Source: Entoloma clypeatum (Eukaryota; Basidiomycota; Agaricomycetes; Agaricales; Entolomataceae). From it: DNA of 64,000 bases. The notes beneath the pieces are model-generated. The model did not search any database. It saw nothing but the letters and a program-made list of their open reading frames with translations, and was not told where the DNA came from. The position numbers were made by a program, and so were the translations under genes. Below are positions 35,552 to 46,400 of the stretch, in pieces. The DNA is taken from NCBI GenBank assembly GCA_963565915.1, contig OY751492.1:3224001-3288000 (forward strand). Direction: 5' to 3'. Every line of letters starts with the position of its first letter. Position 1 is the first letter of the stretch.

Positions 35552-38500
35552 ATGGCGTGCACGTCGAGTCTGGATCTCCCCAGAGCATGTCCATTCCTTT
35601 TCTCGGCCGTGGTTTGCTCCGACTTTTTGATAATTCAACGCTCAATTGTTTCTCTTCGATTTTAGAACTCGATCCTCCCGAAACTTACGACCATTTCTTG
35701 CGACAAGCCGCGCATGCATCGCCTGTCGGCTCCAAAATCGTCGAGACCCCATGGACTCGTCGTGTTTTTCTTGATAACACCCGACTGTCGTCTACAACTA
35801 CGGCATCTCCATACCCCGGCGTCCGTTTACAAACGCGAACCAAGTACAAGCCCGTTGATCGCAAAGTTCGCCCAGTTCCGACATACATGCCCGACCCCGC
35901 TGGTCAGGTCTTCAAGCCCATAATCATAGGCAACCCCGAGCCTTTACCGCTGAGTCCTCCTTTCCTAAATGACCTCGTCCTTCCTCCACGTCTCTCTCGC
36001 GATCGTCTTGATACGATTCTCAAAACTGTTCCGGAGGATTTCCTTACCTCTCGTGAACTCGATCTTTTGGCGTTCGTTCTCGCTCGTCGAAGCGACGCCC
36101 TTGCTTTTGTTGATTCCGAACGCGGCTCTTTTTCTCGTGAATATTTCCCTGATTATATCATCCCAGTCATTGAGCATACCCCCTGGGTTCAACCACCTAT
36201 CCGTGTACCGAAAGCTATTGAAGGCGTCGTACGTGACATGCTATTAGAACAAACTGCGGCTGGAAAATACGAACCTTCTTCCGCTTCTTATCGCTCCCGC
36301 ATGTTCGCCGTCTCCAAGAAAACTGGGAACAAGATCCGTCTGATCCAAGACATTCAGAAATTGAATCAGATAACGATACGTGATGCTGGACTCCCTCCTC
36401 GTATTGATGACTTTGCAGAAAACTTCGTCGGTCGAGTGATTTACGGCCTCTTGGACTTATTTTCTGGTTACGACGGACGGACTCTTGACGTCAGATCGCG
36501 CCCGCTAACCACATTCTCGAGCCTCATCGGCCCTCTTCGCAATTGCTCTTTACCTCAAGGAGCCACCAACTCCGTCTCCGAGTTCCAACGATGCACGACA
36601 CATACTCTAAAGGAAGAAATCCCCGAACATGGCGACGTCTTCATCGACGACATTGGCATTATGGGCCCTGACACGCATTACGACTATGTCCTCGTCTCAC
36701 CCGAAATACGCAAGTTTCTCTTTGAATATGCCGTCGTCCTTGATCGTTTTCTACTCAGACTCATCACCGCCGGAGTAACCGCTTCTGGATATAAGTTCAT
36801 CCTCGCCACACCTGTCCTCGAAATTGTCGGCACCGTCGTCGACCACAACGGATGGCACCTCGCCCACGGAATCGTGACGAAGGTTCTGAATTGGGGCCCT
36901 CTCCTTGACGTTTCCGATGTCCGTTCGTTTTTGGGAACAGCTGGCGTAGGATGTCGTTGGATTAAGAATTTCTCCATCATCGCGAAACCTTTGACTAACT
37001 TGACAAAAGTTTCACTTGCAGAATTCTACTTTGACGATCACGCTCTAGAAGCTCAACAACAACTCAAGATTCTGATCTCCTCACCTCCTGTCCTCGTCAA
37101 GGTCGACTATCAGAAGGCTTTAAAGTACTCGGCTTCCGACGCCCAACCTCGTCCAGACGACGACGGCCTAATTGTGGTTGCGGTCGACTCGTGCAGTCTA
37201 GGCGCGGGGTGGATTCTCCAACAGATCCACGAGAAGCAAAAGCGTCCAGCAATCTTCGGGTCTTGCACGTTCAACTCCGCGGAATCTCGCTATTCTCAAC
37301 CGAAGTCAGAACTCTACGGTGCGTTTCGAGCGATAAAGGACCTCCGACATCGGATATGGGGAGTCCATTTTCACTTCGACGTCGACGCAAAATTTCTCGT
37401 CGAAATGATCCATCAACCCGATCTACCTAACGCCCCTATGACGAGATGGATTCTTTATCTTTCTTTGTTCGATTTTGCCATTAACCACGTACCTGCAGTT
37501 TCCCATCAGGCTGCAGATGGACTCTCAAGAAGACGTCGCGCTCCAGAAGACTCCGAGGACTCCGATGCTGAAGAATACTTAGACCGAGTTTTCGCGTCAA
37601 CCTCTTATGACCACCTTCGGTCCTCGACCCCGTTTCAAGTCCCTCTATTCAAAGACATTGTGATGGCTTACCGCCCCCCTCAACCTGTACCTTACGCAAC
37701 GTACTCGACATCCTCTCGCGTCGAACAACTTGCCGTCTTTGGGGTCTCAAACCTTTCTCTCCCACCCGCGCAAGCTAACAACGCTTCTCTTTTTAACACC
37801 TCCGTCCTGAGTCTCTCCACTGACAGCCCTTTCGTAGGACGGGATTTCCTCATCCGGAATATTCCTGTTTACGAGACTCATGAATGCTTGCTCGGCGAAG
37901 ACGTCGTCACGCTCGAGTTCACCACTTACAATCCTGCTTTCGCGCTCTCGACTTTCACAAAAACCGACACTGGCGTCGATTGCAACATGCTAATTAAAGA
38001 CTTCAATGTTGGTCACATCCGGTCGACGCATTCGATGTACTGCGCACTACCAACGCATCGTTTCGGCGTCCTAGCAGACGATGGCCCTGCCTACTGGGCT
38101 GAACTCCATGACTATCTCGACGACCCATCCGTAGAGCCCTCTCGACTAGTCACATCTGACGAACGCAAGAAGTTTATCAATCGATCAAAACAGTTTTTCC
38201 TGGAGAATGACCGAATTTGGAGAATCGACTCTCGTAAGTCACCTCGTCTAGTCATCACTGATTCTTCGCGTCGTCAGGAAATTATTTCTGAAGCACACAT
38301 CGCCACCGGTCATCGAGGCCGTGATGCCACATTCAAAGTCATCGCCGATCGTTATTATTGGCCAAACCTCTACGACGATGTCAAGTGGTTTGTCCGTTCC
38401 TGCAACGCGTGTCAGATTCACTCCAAAACGAAGCCGATTGTCCCATATGTGTCAACGTGGACGTCCTCCGTCCTCCGCCGTTTTGACCTCGACACTGTCC

Positions 38501-39726
38501 ACATGGAAAAAGGTGCCGGCGGCATGCGTTACCTTCTTCAAGCCACCGAACCGTTCATCGAGTGGGTAGAAGCTCGCGCTGTTCGCAAGAAGACTTCCGC
38601 GGCTTGGGCAAAATTTTTGTACGAAGACATATTCTGCCGCTTCGGAGTCATACCCGTTTTCAAGGTAGACGGCGGCTCGGAGTTCAAAGGTGTCGTAGAT
38701 CTCTTATTCCGTCAATATGGGGTCGTCGCATTCCTTTCTACTCCTTATCATCCACAGGGAAACGGTATTTCAGAACGCTCGCATCGGACTCTCATGAATT
38801 CGATCATCAAGGCTTGTGGGACTCGTCCTCAAGACTGGCCTCACTATGTTCACCCGGGCTTATCCGCATTTCGTGTCACGACTACCCGTTCGACTGGCTA
38901 CAGTCCGCACCAACTCCTTTACGGACAACGCCCGTTCTTTGCGTTCGAATACGCAGATCGCACATGGGATACATTGGATTGGCACACAGTCAAGACTCGT
39001 GTCGACCTTCTCGCCTTACGTATCAAACAACTTGCTCGTCGTGAGCACGACCTTTCCAATGCCCTCGAGACTCAGCGCGCTGTACGCCAACGTGCCGTCG
39101 ACGACTTCAACAAGAAATATGCTCACCTTTTGAACTTCAAGCCTCTTGATCCTGGGACGTGGATATTGAAGAGGGAGGCGTGGTTGGACGAGCAGAAAGG
39201 ACACAAGGGAGCCCCTCGTTGGACAGGGCCCTTCATCATTGCCTCGGTAGTGGGTAACGCGGGTACGTCGTACAATTTGCTCGAGCTCGATGGAACTCCC
39301 TTGCCCGGCGTCATTGCCGCTGATCAGGTCAAGGTCTTTTTCTATCGCGAAGGCCATCAAACCCTCAAATCTGTCTCAAAGAAGACTCACGCCATCTTCG
39401 CGGCTGCCCACTCGACCCTTGGCATCCCCAACGCGTCCACCATTCTTTCCTGTGTCAACAATCACCCCAACCTATCCATCCCCACCTATCCATTCGCCGT
39501 CATCCCACATGTCCGGACAGTATCGATTTTGAATCCAGAGCCTCGCATGCGGCCTTCGATCTATCCATCCGCTTCTCTTCGATCAGCCGACGCTGACCTC
39601 CCGCTTCATAGATACAATGGTTTAGTTTGGATGTTATGCCAACGCCCCGATGGCTCTTCTTGCTCCTTGCAACACCACCTCACAAGCCCTCGTGATGAAT
39701 CACTCGTTTGTTCTACTCCTAAATGA
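35530..39726 (+). CDS. pol: Pol polyprotein (RT, RNase H, integrase), unit 1
   Basis: This frame is open from 35530, in the -1 frame relative to gag, and runs to a TGA at 39724-39726 (about 1.39 k residues). Reverse transcriptase motifs include AVSKKTGNKIRLIQDIQKLN, the LPQGATNSVSEFQR box and the catalytic VFIDDIGIMG (FIDD in place of YxDD). RNase H is of the Ty3 type (VVAVDSCSLGAGWILQQ, FNSAESRYSQPKSELYGAF). Integrase has the HHCC zinc finger (HIATGHRGRD, then CNACQIH) and the D,D,E core (DLDTVHMEKG, VFKVDGGSEFKG, GNGISERSHRTL). A GPF-type segment (RWTGPFIIAS) follows. I see no chromodomain in the roughly 120 residues after it. All catalytic residues appear intact, so the element may be competent. 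It is probably made only as a Gag-Pol fusion by -1 frameshifting. Confidence 0.93.
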   Translation, partial: PFIGKSLNGVHVESGSPQSMSIPFLGRGLLRLFDNSTLNCFSSILELDPPETYDHFLRQAAHASPVGSKIVETPWTRRVFLDNTRLSSTTTASPYPGVRLQTRTKYKPVDRKVRPVPTYMPDPAGQVFKPIIIGNPEPLPLSPPFLNDLVLPPRLSRDRLDTILKTVPEDFLTSRELDLLAFVLARRSDALAFVDSERGSFSREYFPDYIIPVIEHTPWVQPPIRVPKAIEGVVRDMLLEQTAAGKYEPSSASYRSRMFAVSKKTGNKIRLIQDIQKLNQITIRDAGLPPRIDDFAENFVGRVIYGLLDLFSGYDGRTLDVRSRPLTTFSSLIGPLRNCSLPQGATNSVSEFQRCTTHTLKEEIPEHGDVFIDDIGIMGPDTHYDYVLVSPEIRKFLFEYAVVLDRFLLRLITAGVTASGYKFILATPVLEIVGTVVDHNGWHLAHGIVTKVLNWGPLLDVSDVRSFLGTAGVGCRWIKNFSIIAKPLTNLTKVSLAEFYFDDHALEAQQQLKILISSPPVLVKVDYQKALKYSASDAQPRPDDDGLIVVAVDSCSLGAGWILQQIHEKQKRPAIFGSCTFNSAESRYSQPKSELYGAFRAIKDLRHRIWGVHFHFDVDAKFLVEMIHQPDLPNAPMTRWILYLSLFDFAINHVPAVSHQAADGLSRRRRAPEDSEDSDAEEYLDRVFASTSYDHLRSSTPFQVPLFKDIVMAYRPPQPVPYATYSTSSRVEQLAVFGVSNLSLPPAQANNASLFNTSVLSLSTDSPFVGRDFLIRNIPVYETHECLLGEDVVTLEFTTYNPAFALSTFTKTDTGVDCNMLIKDFNVGHIRSTHSMYCALPTHRFGVLADDGPAYWAELHDYLDDPSVEPSRLVTSDERKKFINRSKQFFLENDRIWRIDSRKSPRLVITDSSRRQEIISEAHIATGHRGRDATFKVIADRYYWPNLYDDVKWFVRSCNACQIHSKTKPIVPYVSTWTSSVLRRFDLDTVHMEKGAGGMRYLLQATEPFIEWVEARAVRKKTSAAWAKFLYEDIFCRFGVIPVFKVDGGSEFKGVVDLLFRQYGVVAFLSTPYHPQGNGISERSHRTLMNSIIKACGTRPQDWPHYVHPGLSAFRVTTTRSTGYSPHQLLYGQRPFFAFEYADRTWDTLDWHTVKTRVDLLALRIKQLARREHDLSNALETQRAVRQRAVDDFNKKYAHLLNFKPLDPGTWILKREAWLDEQKGHKGAPRWTGPFIIASVVGNAGTSYNLLELDGTPLPGVIAADQVKVFFYREGHQTLKSVSKKTHAIFAAAHSTLGIPNASTILSCVNNHPNLSIPTYPFAVIPHVRTVSILNPEPRMRPSIYPSASLRSADADLPLHRYNGLVWMLCQRPDGSSCSLQHHLTSPRDESLVCSTPK
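35539..35545 (+). promoter_or_regulatory. -1 ribosomal frameshift site GGGAAAA, unit 1
   Basis: In the gag frame the sequence reads TCG GGA AAA GCC TGA, so the heptamer G GGA AAA fits the canonical X XXY YYZ slippery pattern exactly. Slipping back one base gives GGG AAA AGC CTG and enters the pol frame, which is open from 35530 onward. The gag-pol overlap is only 22 nt. Pol has no ATG near its beginning, which supports expression by frameshifting. A downstream stimulatory structure was not modelled. Confidence 0.8.
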
Positions 39727-39750
39727 TCCGCTGAGTGCCTTTGTCCAATC

Positions 39751-39775
39751 TTTTTTTTTTTTTTTTTTTTTTTTT
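39751..39775 (+). repeat. 25-base T tract near the pol end, unit 1
   Basis: A run of 25 T bases lies 25 bp after the pol stop and about 60 bp before LTR 2. The identical length recurs in unit 2 at 47685-47709. The expected purine-rich tract just before the 3' LTR is weak here: only a GACGGGGACG segment about 30 bp upstream qualifies. Confidence 0.85.
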
Positions 39776-39835
39776 CCTTTCTGTTGTTCCTTCTTGGTCG
39801 CAAATGACGGGGACGTCATTTTAAGTCCTGGGATT

Positions 39836-40729
39836 TGTAGGAGTGCTATGCACCCTACGGACGTTCACTCACTCTTTCCCTCTATTCACATCAGGTGATC
39901 GTCACGCGCGCGCGTCCGCTTCAACTCTCGTCAACATCGTCATTACGGTCCCCGCGGACTCCCTTACTTACAATGCAGCTTCTTTTTTTTTACGGCTCCA
40001 AACTGCTTCCTTTTTAATCTATCCTTACAGAAAACCTCTTATCTCATCTTTGGACGATCATCGACATCCCGTCACGCCGATAAAAGCAATTCGCGCTACG
40101 TCGCTACGGGGACACATGCGTTTACGGACGACGAGGCTCAAGAATACTAGACGGTAGGGTTAGCGTCGTGCGCCTCGAGGATATACGTCAAACGAGCACC
40201 GTCCGGGGGAGCGGTATAGCTCTCCTCGAGTTGAAAGCCCCGCACCCGAGTCATACCTAGTGATTCGACGGTCGACGAGTCCCGCTGCGCCTGGTGATCT
40301 CAACACGACTGGACCGAAAAGCTGAAGGCGACAATCCTTTTAATTTATCGCTTCCGTAACGAACAACTTGCATTCCTTACAACCCTGCCTGTCATCTATA
40401 TATGGACGCTTCGTTACCAATTATCTCGACCCTTGAAACTTGACAGCGAATTCTCTTTGTACATGTTAGTAGGTACAAATCGTTTGTACTCGCATCGCGA
40501 AAATGCATCTTGGCCTTTCGGACTCCCACTTTTCGACTTCGTTTCTGAAAACTTTGCTTCACTAACGCTTCCTCTCTCACTCATTTGGGCGGACCCCACT
40601 TGAGTCTACCTAATCGACCATCTATCTCTGTGTTTCGTGTCCCTCGCGGTTTACGACTCGCCTCGCTGCTCTCCGGAGTGTTCAAGCTTACCGTCCCTGC
40701 ACCGTCCGCAGCCGGTTCGCGCCTCCACA
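39836..40729 (+). repeat. LTR 2 (shared central LTR)
   Basis: A second copy of the 894-bp LTR, with the same TG...CA ends. It serves as 3' LTR of unit 1 and 5' LTR of unit 2. There is no target duplication around it, which argues against two separate insertions. Confidence 0.93.
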
Positions 40730-40731
40730 AG

Positions 40732-40749
40732 TGGTGACCGAGACAGGGG
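40732..40749 (+). other. Primer-binding site, unit 2
   Basis: This is the same 18 bases as at 32798-32815, two bases after LTR 2. Confidence 0.65.
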
Positions 40750-40821
40750 GTGAGTATTCCGTTAAACTGCTTAAATTTGACATCTCTGTAGATCTGTCAT
40801 CGCTCCCAACTCGATTTATTT

Positions 40822-43485
40822 TTGTCACGAATCATGGCGAAAAACACGGCTGCATCTACATCAAAATCGCCAGCTGCAACGCGACCCACCACTCCAGTCC
40901 GACAACCGGCACAGGCCCAACCTTCCGAGATGAACCATAATATTTCAATGAACATGCTTGTTCCGATGCCGATGCCAAGATCAGCAAACGCGCCTAACTT
41001 TAAGGGGAAGTCGGTGACGAATTTTATCTCTTCACTCGAAAGAGCAGCTGATCAGGCCGGAATTCCTCACCATGACTTACCGTCTTACGTTCTCCAGTAT
41101 TGCAGTTCCAAAGTTCGCAAGGTTTTACGGCACAGCACTGTTTTTGAAAACAACGACTGGGTGAGTTGCGTCGAACACCTCATTGAGCTTTACGGAACTC
41201 CAGAAGACGACATACCGACTGCGGCCATCCTCCGTCAATGGGTCGAGGACCACGGAGCGCGTGGCAAGATGAAATCCGTCAAAGACGTCAACCGGTACTT
41301 ACGCGAGTTTACGCGTCGCTCCGAAGGCTTATCCGTGGGCCGACAAATCCTGCGCCACGAGCTCGATTACTTGTTTTACAAAGGAATACCATTGACTCTG
41401 CGAAAGAAGATCCGCAAACGCCTTCCGGAAACCATGACGTCGATCGACAACCCACCTCCTCGCGACGACTTATTGTTTTTACTTCGCCGACAGTTTAATT
41501 CAAAAGACATTGATTCCAAGACCCACAGGACACCTCTTTACTACGAATCTGACTCAGGATCCGACTCTACTGATTCTTCCGACTCTGACAGGCAATCTGA
41601 CTCCGACGACGAGCTTCCTCCGCCGTCGAACCCTGCGCGCGGCCGAAAACGCCGAGTCTCTTTTTCTTTGCCCGCACCTGAGAAACCTCCTACTTCTGTG
41701 CCTTCAATCCGTGTAACTGAACCGTCCGTTTCTGCAGCTACTTTGGAAAAGATCCTCGAGCGTCTAGAACAAACGGACCGTCGTTACGAACAAATGTCCG
41801 CTCACATCCTCGCCCAAAGCCAATCAAACCGTCGCCCTTCTCCTTCCGCGTCCACTCAACGAACGAATTTTATGTCTCCCGACAATCCACCTCGTATGTG
41901 CTATCTTTGCGGAACAAGTACTCACCGTTTCGGTTATCGGAACTGCCCCGAGCTGCCAAGTCTCCTGAAAGATGGACTCGTCAGCTGGAACGTGGAGGGT
42001 CGACTTGCCCTTCCCAACGGCGACTCTCTTCCGAGAGCGAACGGCGTAGAAGGTGGTATTGCGGCTGTACTTCGTCGGACTAACACTTCTGTAGCGTCAT
42101 CTAGTTTTTTAAAAGGTAAAGGACGGGAGGTCAACCGAGACCTACCTCCCCATATGTCCGCTAACACTGCAGGTCTTTTTGACAACTTTGAGGCTCGTTC
42201 AAGTCCTGCATCCTATGAAATTTACGGGACTTCAACGGCCGTAGGACGCAAGACTCCGCAAGTTCATCAGGCTGATCCGTCCACCTCAAACCCGCCTCTT
42301 ACCATTCGTATTCCGGCTCGCCCGAACGCGTCGACAACTCCATTGAATAACGTACCCCTGGCCAACACACGCGAAGGCCAGAACCGAAAATCGCCCGCTC
42401 CTCCTATGCCGCCTCTGCCTCCGCGAGCTCCAGTAACTCAAGATGGGTCGAGTCAGACAACTACCCAACGTCGAGGACCATCGCAGTATCATTTTACTTC
42501 AACCGTCCAAGAACTCGTTGATTTCGATTCCTTGCAGGGAAAAATCCTCGGGGCGCCTATCACAGTAACCGTCGGAGAACTCTTGGGATCGTCTGTCGAG
42601 CTTCAAAAGCGCTTTTGCAGTATCACCAAGTCTCGTCGAGAGCTTAACGACAAGCCTGAACCTGTGGTCGCGCACCTCGTTGAACACCACGAAGAAATTG
42701 ACGAAGAAATTTACACGCCGGGTGCTTTTACTTCTCAAACTTTTCACAACGACAACGATCAACATCGCGCATTTCATGACTCAAACGGCCAACGCCAAGG
42801 CTTACGGGCTGAATTCTTTTCTGACTCGACTGAAGATACTTACAAGTCTATTGTTACCAGATACTCAAACGCGATCGCGCGCGTCCCTACTGAGGGCGCC
42901 TTATACGCAATGGACACTGGCCGTTTTGCAGCTTCGTTTGCCAACAATGACACAAAGATCATGGTAGACACCGGTTCTGAGTTAAACCTCGTATCGCGTC
43001 GGTTGTATGAGAAGTCTGGACTGCCCATCGATTGCGACGGAACTCGCTGGTCTCTTCGGGGGATCCATGGGAATGCTGTACCCCTCGGCGGCTGCATACG
43101 CGACGCGCCCCTAGTCATCGCGGGCAAGGCTTTCAACCACCACTTTTTCGTCAGCAATGGCGGAATTGGATCAGGCGAACACGATATCATCCTCGGACAA
43201 CCTTTTCTTCAGTGGTATACCGCTAACATATTCTACACGAGATCCAGTCCAACAAAGATGCAGCTCTGGCAGTACGGAGAAGACTGCGAGTCTGGCGTTA
43301 GACCCTCGGTCTCTCTCATCCTGACTTCACCCGACGCGCCTCGAAACGCCACTAACCTGGGACCTACCAAGGATCAGCCTTCCGTGCCATGTCCTCATCA
43401 CCATCGACCTCCTCCCACATCAGCCCACCGCGCGAGGGTTGAAGATTATGAATCTGACATTAGCCTTTCATCGGGAAAAGCCTGA
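40822..43485 (+). CDS. gag: Gag-protease polyprotein, unit 2
   Basis: This is the second copy of the 887-aa frame, with the same protein sequence as the unit 1 copy, including the CCHC-type knuckle and the DTGS protease site. The lack of any amino-acid difference points to a very recent duplication. The stop is TGA at 43483-43485. Confidence 0.93.
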   Translation: MSRIMAKNTAASTSKSPAATRPTTPVRQPAQAQPSEMNHNISMNMLVPMPMPRSANAPNFKGKSVTNFISSLERAADQAGIPHHDLPSYVLQYCSSKVRKVLRHSTVFENNDWVSCVEHLIELYGTPEDDIPTAAILRQWVEDHGARGKMKSVKDVNRYLREFTRRSEGLSVGRQILRHELDYLFYKGIPLTLRKKIRKRLPETMTSIDNPPPRDDLLFLLRRQFNSKDIDSKTHRTPLYYESDSGSDSTDSSDSDRQSDSDDELPPPSNPARGRKRRVSFSLPAPEKPPTSVPSIRVTEPSVSAATLEKILERLEQTDRRYEQMSAHILAQSQSNRRPSPSASTQRTNFMSPDNPPRMCYLCGTSTHRFGYRNCPELPSLLKDGLVSWNVEGRLALPNGDSLPRANGVEGGIAAVLRRTNTSVASSSFLKGKGREVNRDLPPHMSANTAGLFDNFEARSSPASYEIYGTSTAVGRKTPQVHQADPSTSNPPLTIRIPARPNASTTPLNNVPLANTREGQNRKSPAPPMPPLPPRAPVTQDGSSQTTTQRRGPSQYHFTSTVQELVDFDSLQGKILGAPITVTVGELLGSSVELQKRFCSITKSRRELNDKPEPVVAHLVEHHEEIDEEIYTPGAFTSQTFHNDNDQHRAFHDSNGQRQGLRAEFFSDSTEDTYKSIVTRYSNAIARVPTEGALYAMDTGRFAASFANNDTKIMVDTGSELNLVSRRLYEKSGLPIDCDGTRWSLRGIHGNAVPLGGCIRDAPLVIAGKAFNHHFFVSNGGIGSGEHDIILGQPFLQWYTANIFYTRSSPTKMQLWQYGEDCESGVRPSVSLILTSPDAPRNATNLGPTKDQPSVPCPHHHRPPPTSAHRARVEDYESDISLSSGKA

Positions 43486-46400
43486 ATGGCGTGCACGTCG
43501 AGTCTGGATCTCCCCAGAGCATGTCCATTCCTTTTCTCGGCCGTGGTTTGCTCCGACTTTTTGATAATTCAACGCTCAATTGTTTCTCTTCGATTTTAGA
43601 ACTCGATCCTCCCGAAACTTACGACCATTTCTTGCGACAAGCCGCGCATGCATCGCCTGTCGGCTCCAAAATCGTCGAGACCCCATGGACTCGTCGTGTT
43701 TTTCTTGATAACACCCGACTGTCGTCTACAACTACGGCATCTCCATACCCCGGCGTCCGTTTACAAACGCGAACCAAGTACAAGCCCGTTGATCGCAAAG
43801 TTCGCCCAGTTCCGACATACATGCCCGACCCCGCTGGTCAGGTCTTCAAGCCCATAATCATAGGCAACCCCGAGCCTTTACCGCTGAGTCCTCCTTTCCT
43901 AAATGACCTCGTCCTTCCTCCACGTCTCTCTCGCGATCGTCTTGATACGATTCTCAAAACTGTTCCGGAGGATTTCCTTACCTCTCGTGAACTCGATCTT
44001 TTGGCGTTCGTTCTCGCTCGTCGAAGCGACGCCCTTGCTTTTGTTGATTCCGAACGCGGCTCTTTTTCTCGTGAATATTTCCCTGATTATATCATCCCAG
44101 TCATTGAGCATACCCCCTGGGTTCAACCACCTATCCGTGTACCGAAAGCTATTGAAGGCGTCGTACGTGACATGCTATTAGAACAAACTGCGGCTGGAAA
44201 ATACGAACCTTCTTCCGCTTCTTATCGCTCCCGCATGTTCGCCGTCTCCAAGAAAACTGGGAACAAGATCCGTCTGATCCAAGACATTCAGAAATTGAAT
44301 CAGATAACGATACGTGATGCTGGACTCCCTCCTCGTATTGATGACTTTGCAGAAAACTTCGTCGGTCGAGTGATTTACGGCCTCTTGGACTTATTTTCTG
44401 GTTACGACGGACGGACTCTTGACGTCAGATCGCGCCCGCTAACCACATTCTCGAGCCTCATCGGCCCTCTTCGCAATTGCTCTTTACCTCAAGGAGCCAC
44501 CAACTCCGTCTCCGAGTTCCAACGATGCACGACACATACTCTAAAGGAAGAAATCCCCGAACATGGCGACGTCTTCATCGACGACATTGGCATTATGGGC
44601 CCTGACACGCATTACGACTATGTCCTCGTCTCACCCGAAATACGCAAGTTTCTCTTTGAATATGCCGTCGTCCTTGATCGTTTTCTACTCAGACTCATCA
44701 CCGCCGGAGTAACCGCTTCTGGATATAAGTTCATCCTCGCCACACCTGTCCTCGAAATTGTCGGCACCGTCGTCGACCACAACGGATGGCACCTCGCCCA
44801 CGGAATCGTGACGAAGGTTCTGAATTGGGGCCCTCTCCTTGACGTTTCCGATGTCCGTTCGTTTTTGGGAACAGCTGGCGTAGGATGTCGTTGGATTAAG
44901 AATTTCTCCATCATCGCGAAACCTTTGACTAACTTGACAAAAGTTTCACTTGCAGAATTCTACTTTGACGATCACGCTCTAGAAGCTCAACAACAACTCA
45001 AGATTCTGATCTCCTCACCTCCTGTCCTCGTCAAGGTCGACTATCAGAAGGCTTTAAAGTACTCGGCTTCCGACGCCCAACCTCGTCCAGACGACGACGG
45101 CCTAATTGTGGTTGCGGTCGACTCGTGCAGTCTAGGCGCGGGGTGGATTCTCCAACAGATCCACGAGAAGCAAAAGCGTCCAGCAATCTTCGGGTCTTGC
45201 ACGTTCAACTCCGCGGAATCTCGCTATTCTCAACCGAAGTCAGAACTCTACGGTGCGTTTCGAGCGATAAAGGACCTCCGACATCGGATATGGGGAGTCC
45301 ATTTTCACTTCGACGTCGACGCAAAATTTCTCGTCGAAATGATCCATCAACCCGATCTACCTAACGCCCCTATGACGAGATGGATTCTTTATCTTTCTTT
45401 GTTCGATTTTGCCATTAACCACGTACCTGCAGTTTCCCATCAGGCTGCAGATGGACTCTCAAGAAGACGTCGCGCTCCAGAAGACTCCGAGGACTCCGAT
45501 GCTGAAGAATACTTAGACCGAGTTTTCGCGTCAACCTCTTATGACCACCTTCGGTCCTCGACCCCGTTTCAAGTCCCTCTATTCAAAGACATTGTGATGG
45601 CTTACCGCCCCCCTCAACCTGTACCTTACGCAACGTACTCGACATCCTCTCGCGTCGAACAACTTGCCGTCTTTGGGGTCTCAAACCTTTCTCTCCCACC
45701 CGCGCAAGCTAACAACGCTTCTCTTTTTAACACCTCCGTCCTGAGTCTCTCCACTGACAGCCCTTTCGTAGGACGGGATTTCCTCATCCGGAATATTCCT
45801 GTTTACGAGACTCATGAATGCTTGCTCGGCGAAGACGTCGTCACGCTCGAGTTCACCACTTACAATCCTGCTTTCGCGCTCTCGACTTTCACAAAAACCG
45901 ACACTGGCGTCGATTGCAACATGCTAATTAAAGACTTCAATGTTGGTCACATCCGGTCGACGCATTCGATGTACTGCGCACTACCAACGCATCGTTTCGG
46001 CGTCCTAGCAGACGATGGCCCTGCCTACTGGGCTGAACTCCATGACTATCTCGACGACCCATCCGTAGAGCCCTCTCGACTAGTCACATCTGACGAACGC
46101 AAGAAGTTTATCAATCGATCAAAACAGTTTTTCCTGGAGAATGACCGAATTTGGAGAATCGACTCTCGTAAGTCACCTCGTCTAGTCATCACTGATTCTT
46201 CGCGTCGTCAGGAAATTATTTCTGAAGCACACATCGCCACCGGTCATCGAGGCCGTGATGCCACATTCAAAGTCATCGCCGATCGTTATTATTGGCCAAA
46301 CCTCTACGACGATGTCAAGTGGTTTGTCCGTTCCTGCAACGCGTGTCAGATTCACTCCAAAACGAAGCCGATTGTCCCATATGTGTCAACGTGGACGTCC

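Noticed and set aside
36684..36980. Antisense and alternate-frame open frames over gag and pol (many, in both units)
   Set aside because: They are shadows of the gag and pol frames and recur identically because the units are identical.
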